Below are positions 43,092-50,408 of a stretch of DNA of 64,000 nt, one piece after another. The stretch is from an uncultured Subdoligranulum sp. (GTDB lineage Bacteria > Bacillota > Clostridia > Oscillospirales > Ruminococcaceae). The stretch covers positions 1-64,000 of the forward strand of contig CALZZE010000007.1 in assembly GCA_945830575.1 (NCBI GenBank), written 5' to 3'. Position 1 is the stretch's first letter; every line of letters begins with the position of its first letter. The notes beneath the pieces were generated by a model. It ran no database searches, was not told where the DNA came from, and was given only the letters and a program-made list of their open reading frames with translations. The position numbers and the translations under genes were made by a program.

Positions 43092-44531
43092 TTAATAAGC
43101 GATGCCCCAGACCACCATTTTGCTGGCGGGCTTGCCGCACACCGGGCAGACGTCCGCGATGTGCTCCTGCTCATAGGGCATGCAGCGGCTGGACAGGCCA
43201 GCCTGCTCCTTCATGGCCTCCTCACAGGCCAGCTCGCCGCACCACATGGTCTTGACAAAGCCGGTATTCTTGGAAACGATGTCCTTCACCTCGTCCATGG
43301 TGGCGGCGCTCCAGGTGCGGGCCTCCCGGTTGGCGAGGGCGCGGTCGTACAGATCCTGACCCAGCGCCGCAAGCTGCTGGGGGATCAGCTCGGCCAGCGC
43401 GTCCAGAGAGACGAACTGCTTTTCCCGGGTGTCCCGGCGCACCAGCACGCACTGGTTCTTTTCCAGATCGCGGGGGCCGACTTCGATGCGCAGCGGCACA
43501 CCCTTCATCTCCCACTGGGCAAACTTCCAGCCGGGCTGCTTGTCGGAATCGTCCAGCTTGACGCGGGCGACCTTGCCAAGATTTTCCGCCAGCTCGCGGC
43601 ATTTTTCCAGCACGCCGGGCTTGTGGGCGGCCACCGGCACGATGACCACCTGAATGGGCGCGATGGCGGGGGGCAGAATCAGGCCGTCGTCATCGCCGTG
43701 GGCCATGATGATGGCGCCGATCATGCGGGTGGAGGTGCCCCAGCTGGTCTGGAAGGGGTATTGCAGGGTGTTGTCCCGGCCGGTGAAGGTCACATCATAG
43801 GCGCGGGAGAACTTGTCCCCGAAATAGTGGCTGGTGCCGCTCTGCAGCGCCTTGCCGTCCTTCATCATGGCCTCGATGGTGTAGGTGGCCTCGGCGCCGG
43901 CAAACTTTTCCTTGTCGGTCTTGCGGCCCTTAATGACGGGGATGTTCAGTTCCTTCTCAAAGAAATCCGCGTAGCAGTCCAGCTGCTGGGCGGTCTCGGC
44001 CTGGGCCTCCTCGGCGGTCTCGTGGATGGTGTGGCCCTCCTGCCACCAGAATTCCCGGCTGCGCAGGAAGGGACGGGTGGTCTTTTCCCACCGCACCACG
44101 CTGCACCACTGGTTGTATTTCATGGGCAGCTCACGATAGCTGTGCAGCACCCGGCTCCAGTGGTCGCAGAACATGGTCTCGCTGGTGGGACGGATGGCCA
44201 TGCGCTCCTCCAGCGCCTCGCTGCCGCCGGCGGTGACCCACGCCACCTCGGGGGCAAAGCCGTTGACCAGTTCGCCCTCCTTTTTCAGCAGGCTCTCCGG
44301 GATGAGCAGCGGCATGGCCACGTTCTCGTGGCCGGTGGCCTTGAACCGGGCGTCCATCAGCCGCTGGATGTTCTCCCAGATGGCCTGCCCGTAGGGGCGC
44401 AGAATGATAAAGCCCTTGACGCTGGAGTATTCCACCAGCTCGGCCTTGGTGCAGATGTCGGTGTACCACTGCGCAAAATCCACTTCCTGCGCGGTGATGG
44501 CCTCCACCATTTTTTTCTTGTCGTTTGCCAT
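43092..44531 (-). CDS. proS: Prolyl-tRNA synthetase, short (ProS3/archaeal-like) type
   Basis: 479 residues. Charges tRNA-Pro. Class II motifs are visible: motif 2 in RPTSETMFCDHWSRVL and WCSVVRWEKTTRPFLRSREFWWQEGHT, motif 3 region in TRMIGAIIMAHGDDDGLILP. The length, the absence of the about 180-residue INS editing domain, and the C-terminal extension with CPVCGKPA and a terminal Tyr identify the eukaryal/archaeal-like form found in many Clostridia. The ATG at 44531 has AGAGGAGAA upstream. It follows acpP by 19 nt. Confidence 0.94.
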   Translation of the reverse strand: MANDKKKMVEAITAQEVDFAQWYTDICTKAELVEYSSVKGFIILRPYGQAIWENIQRLMDARFKATGHENVAMPLLIPESLLKKEGELVNGFAPEVAWVTAGGSEALEERMAIRPTSETMFCDHWSRVLHSYRELPMKYNQWCSVVRWEKTTRPFLRSREFWWQEGHTIHETAEEAQAETAQQLDCYADFFEKELNIPVIKGRKTDKEKFAGAEATYTIEAMMKDGKALQSGTSHYFGDKFSRAYDVTFTGRDNTLQYPFQTSWGTSTRMIGAIIMAHGDDDGLILPPAIAPIQVVIVPVAAHKPGVLEKCRELAENLGKVARVKLDDSDKQPGWKFAQWEMKGVPLRIEVGPRDLEKNQCVLVRRDTREKQFVSLDALAELIPQQLAALGQDLYDRALANREARTWSAATMDEVKDIVSKNTGFVKTMWCGELACEEAMKEQAGLSSRCMPYEQEHIADVCPVCGKPASKMVVWGIAY

Positions 44532-44550
44532 GATTCTCCTCTTCCGCCTC

Positions 44551-44787
44551 TTACAGCCGCTCCTCCACGTAGGCGACCACATCGCCCACCGTGTGGAAGG
44601 TCTCAATATCCTCATCGGGAATTTCCACGCCGAATTCATCGGACAGCGTGGTGATCATATCGATGACATCCAGACTGTCGGCGTCAAAATCATTGATGAT
44701 GTCGCTTTCGGGAGTGATTTTTTCCGGCTCCACATCCAGCTGGTCGGCCAGATAATCCCGGATGCGTTCAAAAACTTCGGAATCCAT
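44551..44787 (-). CDS. acpP: Acyl carrier protein
   Basis: 78 residues, acidic. The phosphopantetheine attachment site is Ser38 in DFDADSLDVIDMI, and the helix pattern (VFERIRDYLADQLDVEP at the start, DEDIETFHTVGDVVAYVEERL at the end) is canonical. It carries acyl chains in fatty acid synthesis. AAAGGAG precedes the ATG. Linkage to proS instead of fab genes is unusual, so it may be the main ACP of a dispersed system or a dedicated carrier. Confidence 0.92.
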   Translation of the reverse strand: MDSEVFERIRDYLADQLDVEPEKITPESDIINDFDADSLDVIDMITTLSDEFGVEIPDEDIETFHTVGDVVAYVEERL

Positions 44788-44823
44788 AGTCCAATCTCCT
44801 TTATATACAGATGCTACCTTAAT

Positions 44824-44852
44824 TATATATCGTATTCAGCGAAACTTGTCAA
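44824..44852 (-). promoter_or_regulatory. Promoter of acpP-proS
   Basis: Minus strand TTGACA (44852-44847), 17-nt spacer, TATATA (44829-44824), overlapping a TATAAT (44827-44822) that would give a 19-nt spacer. Confidence 0.65.
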
Positions 44853-44892
44853 GTACCGATGTGCTTTTTTTGTACAATACGGCCAAAGATGG

Positions 44893-44921
44893 TTGTGATT
44901 CGCGCCGGAAACGGATATAAT
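44893..44921 (+). promoter_or_regulatory. Promoter of the dapF leader
   Basis: TTGTGA (44893-44898), 17-nt spacer, perfect TATAAT (44916-44921). The expected start, about 44928, falls at the very beginning of the 174-bp palindrome. Confidence 0.65.
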
Positions 44922-44931
44922 AAAGTTGATA

Positions 44932-45105
44932 GGGCAACAACGCATAATTCTGCGTGCCGATACGGCGAGCGAGGTGCGCCAGATGTGACCCAAAAAGCGC
45001 AGAGAATACTTTGTGTATTCTCGAGCATTTTTGGGCCGCAGATGGTGTGCCGCAGCCGTCGGAGCGGTGCGCAAGGTGTTAACCGTGAATTGTGCGGTGT
45101 TGCCC
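44932..45105 (+). repeat. Long imperfect palindrome forming the dapF leader
   Basis: The two ends match as an inverted repeat (GGGCAACAACGCATAATTC at 44932 against GGGCAACACCGCACAATTC read from 45105 backwards). Inner blocks also pair (GACCCAAAAAGCGCAGAGAATAC against GGCCCAAAAATGCTCGAGAATAC, quoted here in part), closing at AGAATAC-TTTGT-GTATTCT (45003-45021). The RNA would be one long hairpin ending right before the AAGGAGGGG of dapF. It looks like a MITE-type element or a structured leader. It does not fit the lysine riboswitch consensus as I know it. Confidence 0.65.
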
Positions 45106-45121
45106 AAGGAGGGGAGGCTTT

Positions 45122-45970
45122 ATGAAACTGCAATTTACCAAAATGCACGGCTGCGGCAATGATTACATGTATCTGGACTGCCGGCAGACCGGCCTGCCGG
45201 AGGAAATTTCCGCGTGGAGCGTGCGGTTTTCCCGGCGGCATTTCTCGGTGGGGGCGGACGGCATCATCTGCATCTGCCCGCCGCTGCTGGCGGACGGGGA
45301 CGCCACCATGCGGATGTTCAACGCGGACGGCTCCGAGGGCAAAATGTGCGGCAACGGGGTGCGCTGCGTGGCGCAGTACCTGTACACCCACGGGGTGCAG
45401 AAAGACGTGATTGAAATTGACACCATGGCGGCGGGACGCAAGACGCTGCGGCGCATGGGGGACGGCATCTGGCAGGCGGACATGGGGCGGTTTTCCGCCA
45501 TGGCGGGCGATTTGCCCGCCGTGGGCCTTGGCGGCGGGCCGCTGGTCCACGCGCCGCTGACGGTGGCGGGCGAGACCTACGATGTGGCCTGTGTCAGCAT
45601 GGGCAACCCCCATTGCGTGGTGCAGTGGCAGGGTGAGCCGCCCACCGGCGCAGCGCTGGCGGCCATCGGCCCGGCGTTTGAGCGGCATCCGGCGTTCCCG
45701 GAAGGCACCAACACGGAGTTTGTGCAGGTGCTGGACGCCACCCATCTGGTGATGCGGGTGTGGGAGCGGGGCAGCGGCGAGACCTGGGCCTGCGGCACCG
45801 GGGCCTGCGCCTCGGCGGCGGCGATGGTGCTGCGGGGCATCTGTCCCCGGAATGTCCCCATTGAGGTGTCGCTTTTGGGCGGCGTGCTGGCCATCACGGT
45901 GGACGACGGGGACAACGTGCGGATGACCGGCCCCGCCGAGACCGCCTTTGAGGGCGTTGTGGAAGCGTGA
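45122..45970 (+). CDS. dapF: Diaminopimelate epimerase
   Basis: 282 residues. Converts LL- to meso-diaminopimelate for lysine and peptidoglycan. PLP-independent enzyme with two catalytic cysteines, visible in GSEGKMCGNGVRCVA (near residue 78) and in WACGTGACASAAAM (near residue 225). The N-terminus KLQFTKMHGCGNDY is canonical. The ATG is 8 nt after AAGGAGGGG. No other lysine pathway genes are adjacent; it has its own promoter and terminator and so forms a single-gene unit behind the palindromic leader. Confidence 0.95.
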   Translation: MKLQFTKMHGCGNDYMYLDCRQTGLPEEISAWSVRFSRRHFSVGADGIICICPPLLADGDATMRMFNADGSEGKMCGNGVRCVAQYLYTHGVQKDVIEIDTMAAGRKTLRRMGDGIWQADMGRFSAMAGDLPAVGLGGGPLVHAPLTVAGETYDVACVSMGNPHCVVQWQGEPPTGAALAAIGPAFERHPAFPEGTNTEFVQVLDATHLVMRVWERGSGETWACGTGACASAAAMVLRGICPRNVPIEVSLLGGVLAITVDDGDNVRMTGPAETAFEGVVEA

Positions 45971-45975
45971 AAAAA

Positions 45976-46010
45976 TTCCCCGGCGCAGAAATGCGCCGGG
46001 GGGATTTTTT
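45976..46010 (+). terminator. Terminator of dapF
   Basis: Ten-base-pair stem CCCCGGCGCA/TGCGCCGGGG with loop GAAA, then GGATTTTTT; A-run on the 5' side. Confidence 0.85.
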
Positions 46011-46197
46011 CTATGTTCTGGCCGGGCGGGCCTTGTTGGTTGGCCGCCCCGCGGCCGGGCATCTGCCCTCGCATGGCCGGGAGGCGATAGGTTTGTCTGT
46101 TCCGATTGGTTTTGACTTCCCTTACAGCATACCGGAACATTGTGTCCGCCCGGTGAAGTGGTTTTGAACGATTTGTAAACCTCTTCCAAACAAATTG

Positions 46198-46893
46198 TTA
46201 CCGCAGCCGCTTGTCGCACCGGACGGCCAGACGGGTGCCCACGCTCTGCATCACCTGCACCAGCACCACCAGCAGGGCGGTGGCGAAGTATTCCAGAATC
46301 CAGTTGAAGCGGTAGTAGCCGTAGTTGATGGCCACCTTGCCTAAGCCCCCGCCGCCAATGATGCCCGCCATGGCGCCGTAGCCCAGAATGGTGGTGGCGG
46401 CGATGGTGATGTTGGACACAAGGCTGGGCAGGCTTTCGGGGATCATGACCTTGGTGATGATCTGGAACGGCGTGGCGCCCATGCTCTGGGCGGCCTCGAT
46501 GACGCCGCCGTCCACCTCACGCAGGCTGGTCTCGATCAAACGCGCCACAAAGGGGAAGGACGCGATGACCAGCGGCACGATGGCCGCCTTGGTGCCGATG
46601 GAGGTGCCCACGATGAGCCGGGACAGCGGAATGACCATGATCATTAAAATAAGGAAGGGAATGGAGCGAAGCAGGTTGATGAACCCGTTGAGAAGCGTCA
46701 TGACCCACTTGGGCAGCGGGAGCACGCCGCCCTTCTCCCCTGCCACCAGCAGCACGCCCAGCGGCAGGCCGATGACCAGCGCCAGCGCGGTGGACAGCAC
46801 GGTGGAATAGATGGTGTCCCATGTTTCCATGGGGATGGTGGGCAGCACCTCCAGAAAGGTCTGCCAGTATTTTCCCGCAAAAAACTCGCTCAT
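46198..46893 (-). CDS. metI: Methionine ABC transporter, permease MetI
   Basis: 231 residues with five to six membrane segments. MetI family: DTIYSTVLSTALALVIGLPLGVLL at the N-terminus, VIEAAQSMGATPFQIITKVMIPESLPSL (EAA loop binding MetN) and ILGYGAMAGIIGGGGLGKVAINYGY. It forms the membrane pore for D/L-methionine uptake. Overlaps metN by 4 nt. The 190 nt beyond its stop, up to the dapF terminator, show no gene or clear terminator. Confidence 0.93.
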   Translation of the reverse strand: MSEFFAGKYWQTFLEVLPTIPMETWDTIYSTVLSTALALVIGLPLGVLLVAGEKGGVLPLPKWVMTLLNGFINLLRSIPFLILMIMVIPLSRLIVGTSIGTKAAIVPLVIASFPFVARLIETSLREVDGGVIEAAQSMGATPFQIITKVMIPESLPSLVSNITIAATTILGYGAMAGIIGGGGLGKVAINYGYYRFNWILEYFATALLVVLVQVMQSVGTRLAVRCDKRLR

Positions 46894-47891
46894 GCTTCCA
46901 CCTCCTCATAGCTGATGCCGGGGTACTCGGCAATGTAGGCCAGCGCACGGCGGGCGCCGTCCGCATCCTCCGGCAGAGCCAGCAGCATACTGCCCAGCGT
47001 CTGGCCGTGGACCTGCCGGGTGTCGGCGGCTAAGATGGACACCATGGCCTGACATTCCAACGCCAGCGAGGCCACCAGCGGTTTGTCGGTGGTGGCGGAG
47101 CCGTTGAAGGCCACCCGCACACAGCGCCGCCCCGGAATGGCCCCGCCGTGGGGCGCACCGGAGGGGAACACCAGCCGTTTGGCTGCATCGGATTTGGGAT
47201 GGCTGAAAATCTCCGCCACGGGGCCTTCCTCCACGACCTTGCCGCCGTCCAGAATGGCCACGTTGTTGCAGATCTCCTCCACCACGCTCATCTGGTGGGT
47301 GATGACCACCACCGTGATGCCCAGTTCCCGGTTGATTTTCTGAATGAGCTGCAAAATGGCGTGGGTGGTGTTGGGGTCCAGCGCACTGGTGGCCTCGTCA
47401 CACAGCAGCACCTTGGGGTCGGTGGCCAGGGCGCGGGCGATGGCGATGCGCTGCTTCTGTCCGCCGGACAGCTGGGCCGGGTAGGCGTTGGCCTTGTCGG
47501 GCAAACCCACCAGTTCCAGCAGTTCCTTGGCGCGCTGTTCCGCCTGCGCCTTGGGCGTGCCGGAAAGCTCCATGGGAAAGCAGATGTTTTTCAGACAGGT
47601 GCGCTGCATGAGCAGGTTGAACTGCTGGAAGATCATGGTGATCTCCCGCCGCTCGGCACGCAGCTGGGCGGGGGTCAGCGATTCCATGGCCTTGCCGCCC
47701 ACGGTGACGGAGCCCTCCTCCGGGCGCTCCAGCATGTTGATGCAGCGCACCAGCGTGGATTTGCCCGCGCCGGACATGCCGATGATGCCGTAAATGTCCC
47801 CGTCCCGGATGGTGAGGTTGATGTCCTGCAACGCCACGACGGTGCCGTTTTTGCCCTCGAAGCGTTTGGTCAGGTGTCGGATTTCAATCAT
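46890..47891 (-). CDS. metN: Methionine ABC transporter, ATP-binding protein MetN
   Basis: 333 residues. Walker A IIGMSGAGKSTLVRCINML, signature LSGGQKQRIAIARALAT, Walker B VLLCDEATSALDPNT, then a C-terminal NIL/ACT-like domain (residues about 255-333, with VRVAFNGSATTDKPLVASLA) that in MetN senses cytoplasmic methionine and inhibits transport. It follows metQ by 69 nt in the order metQ-metN-metI. Substrate is supported by the NIL domain, by MetQ and by the methionine-rich leader peptide upstream. Confidence 0.95.
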   Translation of the reverse strand: MIEIRHLTKRFEGKNGTVVALQDINLTIRDGDIYGIIGMSGAGKSTLVRCINMLERPEEGSVTVGGKAMESLTPAQLRAERREITMIFQQFNLLMQRTCLKNICFPMELSGTPKAQAEQRAKELLELVGLPDKANAYPAQLSGGQKQRIAIARALATDPKVLLCDEATSALDPNTTHAILQLIQKINRELGITVVVITHQMSVVEEICNNVAILDGGKVVEEGPVAEIFSHPKSDAAKRLVFPSGAPHGGAIPGRRCVRVAFNGSATTDKPLVASLALECQAMVSILAADTRQVHGQTLGSMLLALPEDADGARRALAYIAEYPGISYEEVEA

Positions 47892-47960
47892 GGGAGCCTC
47901 CCGGATTCATAAAATGAGGGGAACGCCTGTGCGGCGCTCCCCTTTATTGTAGCGTATTTT

Positions 47961-48848
47961 TTAGAAAATAGCAACCACCGCGCCGGAGTAAGTTTCGTCG
48001 ATGAAGTTCTTGACCTGCTCGCTCTGCAGGGCAGCCAGCAAAGCCTGAATGGCGGGGTTGTCCTCGTTGCCTTCCTTGACCACCAGAATGTTGGCGAAGG
48101 TCTGGGCGGCCTCAGAGGAGGCGTCCTCCACGGCCAGCGCATCGGTGGCGGCGTTCAGGCCTGCCTCGGCGGCGTAGTTGCCGTTGATGACCGCGAAGTC
48201 CACATCAGCCAGCGTGCGGGGCAGCTGCGCGGCCTCCATCTCCACGATGTCCACGTTGTGGGGGTTCTCGGCGATGTCGTTCTTGGTGGCGGTCAGGCCG
48301 GCGCCCTCCTTCAGGGTGATGATGCCCTGGGCGGCCAGCAGCTGCAAAGCGCGGGCCTCGTTGGTGGTGTCGTTGGGAACGGCGATCTTTGCGCCGTCAG
48401 CCAGCTCGTCCAGCGTGGCGGTCTTGCCCGCGAACAGGCCGAACGGCTCGTAGTGGATGGCGCCCACGCTCACCAGATGGGTGCCGTTCTCCTCGTTGAA
48501 GGAATCCAGATAGGGGGTGTGCTGGAAGTAGTTGGCGTCCACCTCACCGCTCTCGGTGACCATGTTGGGCTGGACGTAATCGGTGTACTCGATAATTTCC
48601 AGCGTGATGCCCTGCTCGGCCAGAATGTCCTTGGCGACGCCGAGAATTTCGGCATGGGGCACCGGGGAGGCGGCCACCTTGAGGGTGGTGCCGGCCAGGT
48701 CGTTGGTCTCGGCGGCGGCTTCGCTGGAAACAGCCTCAGAGGAGGCGGCTTCGGAGGAGGCAGCGGCGGAGGAGGAGGCGGTGGAGCCGCAGGCGGCCAG
48801 GCTCAGGGCCAGCGCACCCGCGAGGACGGCGGAAATCAGCTTTTTCAT
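47961..48848 (-). CDS. metQ: Methionine ABC transporter, substrate-binding lipoprotein MetQ
   Basis: 295 residues. Lipoprotein signal with lipobox SLAAC (Cys20), Ala/Ser/Glu linker to about residue 50, then a NlpA/MetQ domain: LKVAASPVPHAEILGVAKDIL, IIEYTDYVQPN and FQHTPYLDSFNEENG. AAAAGGAGAATG precedes the ATG. First structural gene after the attenuator; the 108 nt between the terminator and its ATG contain one more GC hairpin (GGGGCAGC/GCTGCCCC) with no T-run on this strand. Lipid anchoring places it on the outer face of the membrane. Confidence 0.93.
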   Translation of the reverse strand: MKKLISAVLAGALALSLAACGSTASSSAAASSEAASSEAVSSEAAAETNDLAGTTLKVAASPVPHAEILGVAKDILAEQGITLEIIEYTDYVQPNMVTESGEVDANYFQHTPYLDSFNEENGTHLVSVGAIHYEPFGLFAGKTATLDELADGAKIAVPNDTTNEARALQLLAAQGIITLKEGAGLTATKNDIAENPHNVDIVEMEAAQLPRTLADVDFAVINGNYAAEAGLNAATDALAVEDASSEAAQTFANILVVKEGNEDNPAIQALLAALQSEQVKNFIDETYSGAVVAIF

Positions 48849-48956
48849 GGTTCATTCTCCTTTTGTTTCAAAATGTTCTTTCCCAGAATTCGCGGACCGC
48901 GGCAGTGGGGGGCCTTTTTCGGGGCAGCGGGCTTGCAGGCAGCTGCCCCTCCAAAG

Positions 48957-48985
48957 AAAAAAGCAGGATGCCGACGGCATCCTGC
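48957..48985 (-). terminator. Attenuator terminator of metQNI
   Basis: Minus strand perfect stem GCAGGATGCC-GTC-GGCATCCTGC followed by TTTTTTC. The left arm (48985-48976) can instead pair with GGCATTCTGT inside the leader peptide gene (49040-49031; 10 pairs, two of them G-U), which would abolish the terminator. Confidence 0.8.
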
Positions 48986-48999
48986 TTTCGGTTTCTCGG

Positions 49000-49092
49000 T
49001 TACGCCTCAGACGCGCAAGGAGAAACAGGCACAGAATGCCACAGCACACTGCACATGCACATCATCATGGAACGGCTGCTGCGATACTTCAT
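49000..49092 (-). CDS. Met/Cys-rich leader peptide of the metQNI operon
   Basis: A 30-codon gene with a proper ribosome site (AAAGGAG, 9 nt before the ATG). It starts MKYRSSRS and then has codons 9-14 Met-Met-Met-Cys-Met-Cys, and ends PCASEA with TAA 14 nt before the attenuator hairpin. Runs of the regulated amino acid before a terminator are the hallmark of translation-coupled attenuation. A ribosome stalled at codons 9-14 leaves the antiterminator strand (codons 18-21) free, while a ribosome that reaches the stop covers it. The regulated signal would be charged Met-tRNA and perhaps Cys-tRNA. No S-box or T-box is seen. Confidence 0.75.
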   Translation of the reverse strand: MKYRSSRSMMMCMCSVLWHSVPVSPCASEA

Positions 49093-49160
49093 GGTGCGTT
49101 TCTCCTTTCCTCAAAAGTTCCAAATTCCCATCGCTTTAGTCGGTTGAACTCTATGGGTTG

Positions 49161-49189
49161 AGTATAGACCTTTTGGCGGCATTTGTCAA
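49161..49189 (-). promoter_or_regulatory. Promoter of the metQNI leader
   Basis: Minus strand TTGACA (49189-49184), 17-nt spacer, TATACT (49166-49161): near consensus, so control must act after initiation, in keeping with attenuation. Confidence 0.8.
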
Positions 49190-49208
49190 CAGGTTTTTGA
49201 AATTTTTT

Positions 49209-50408
49209 TCAGCAAAGACCGCCAAGCCGGGTTTTGAAGTCCTCATACCCGAAGCGGCGCAGGCAGGTGAAGCGGCCGTCCGCCGCCCGCAGCCAGATGG
49301 CGGGCAGCGGCATGCCGTTGAAGGTGTTGTTTTTGCAGGTGGTGTAGATGGCCATATCGCCAAAGCAGAGAAGGTCCCCCTCCCGCAGCGGCGCGGCAAA
49401 GCGGTAGTCCCCGATGACGTCGCCGGACAGGCAGGTGGGCCCGCCCAGACGCACCGGGAACGCCGCGGCATCGTCCGCGCCCCACAGCGGCGGGCGGTAG
49501 GGCATTTCCAGCACATCCGGCATGTGGCAGGCGGCGCTGGTGTCCAGAATGGCAAAGGCGGTGCCGCCGTTTTGCCCCACGTCCAGCACGCGGGACACAA
49601 GAAAGCCCGCGTTGAGGGCCACCGCCTCCCCCGGCTCCAGATAGACCTGCACGCCCCACCGGTCACGGGCCGCCGTCAGGCAGCGCTCCAGCCGGGGGAG
49701 GTCGTAGCCGGGGCGGGTGATGTGGTGCCCGCCGCCCATGTTGAGCCACTGCATCCGGGGCAGCACATCCCCGAACCGCTCCCCCACTGCCTCCAGCGTG
49801 GTTTCCAGCGCATCGGCATCCTGCTCACAGAGGGTGTGGAAGTGCAGCCCGTCCAGCAGCGCCAGCAGCGCCGGGGTCATGGCCGCGTCCCATTGGGCGC
49901 GGGTGACGCCCAGCCGGCTGCCGGGGGCGCAGGGGTCGTAGATGGCGTGTCCCTCCTGCGTGGAACATTCCGGGTTGACGCGCAGCCCCACGCTTTTGCC
50001 CGCCGCTTTGGCCGCCGGGCCGAATTTTGCCAGCTGGTTCAGCGAATTGAACACAATGTGATCGGCGTATTGCAGCAGTTCGCTGAATTCCTCTGCCCGG
50101 TAGGCGGCGCAGAACACATGCACCTCTTTGCCGGGCATTTCCTCTGCGCCAAGGCGGGCCTCGTACAGGCCGCTGGCCTCGGTGCCCGCCAGATAGCCCG
50201 CCAGCAGCGGGTACACAGCAAAGTTGGAGAACGCCTTCTGCGCCAGCAGGATTTTGCAGCCGGTACGCGCCGCCACCCCGGCCAGCAGTTCCCCATTGCG
50301 GCGCAGGGCGGCTTCATCCAGCACATAGCAAGGGGTGGGCAGGGCGGCGAATACCGCCGCCGGGTCCCGCCCGGCCAGCGCCGCGAAGGGCGCCATGGCG
50401 CCGCCCAT
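49209..50408 (-). CDS. nspC: Carboxynorspermidine/carboxyspermidine decarboxylase
   Basis: 399-residue fold-type III PLP enzyme of the alanine racemase-like decarboxylases. It removes CO2 from carboxy(nor)spermidine to give spermidine or norspermidine. The PLP lysine lies in LPTPCYVLDEAALRRN and KILLAQKAFSNFAVYPLL, and other family blocks are FHTLCEQDADALE, WLNMGGGHHITRPGYD, YLEPGEAVALNAGF and GPTCLSGDVIGDY. The ATG overlaps the upstream stop by one base, so it is translated with the dehydrogenase. Last gene of the polyamine operon. Confidence 0.93.
   Translation of the reverse strand: MGGAMAPFAALAGRDPAAVFAALPTPCYVLDEAALRRNGELLAGVAARTGCKILLAQKAFSNFAVYPLLAGYLAGTEASGLYEARLGAEEMPGKEVHVFCAAYRAEEFSELLQYADHIVFNSLNQLAKFGPAAKAAGKSVGLRVNPECSTQEGHAIYDPCAPGSRLGVTRAQWDAAMTPALLALLDGLHFHTLCEQDADALETTLEAVGERFGDVLPRMQWLNMGGGHHITRPGYDLPRLERCLTAARDRWGVQVYLEPGEAVALNAGFLVSRVLDVGQNGGTAFAILDTSAACHMPDVLEMPYRPPLWGADDAAAFPVRLGGPTCLSGDVIGDYRFAAPLREGDLLCFGDMAIYTTCKNNTFNGMPLPAIWLRAADGRFTCLRRFGYEDFKTRLGGLC

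Noticed and set aside
44932-45105. Lysine riboswitch in front of dapF
   Set aside because: The position would suit it, but the conserved L-box core is not visible and the stretch is a simple imperfect palindrome.
46011-46197. Small RNA or gene between the dapF terminator and metI
   Set aside because: Some GC hairpin potential, but no promoter, ribosome site or conserved motif that I could support.
48841-49150. S-box (SAM) riboswitch or methionine T-box upstream of metQ
   Set aside because: No SAM-riboswitch core and no T-box sequence; the region is explained by the leader peptide and terminator.
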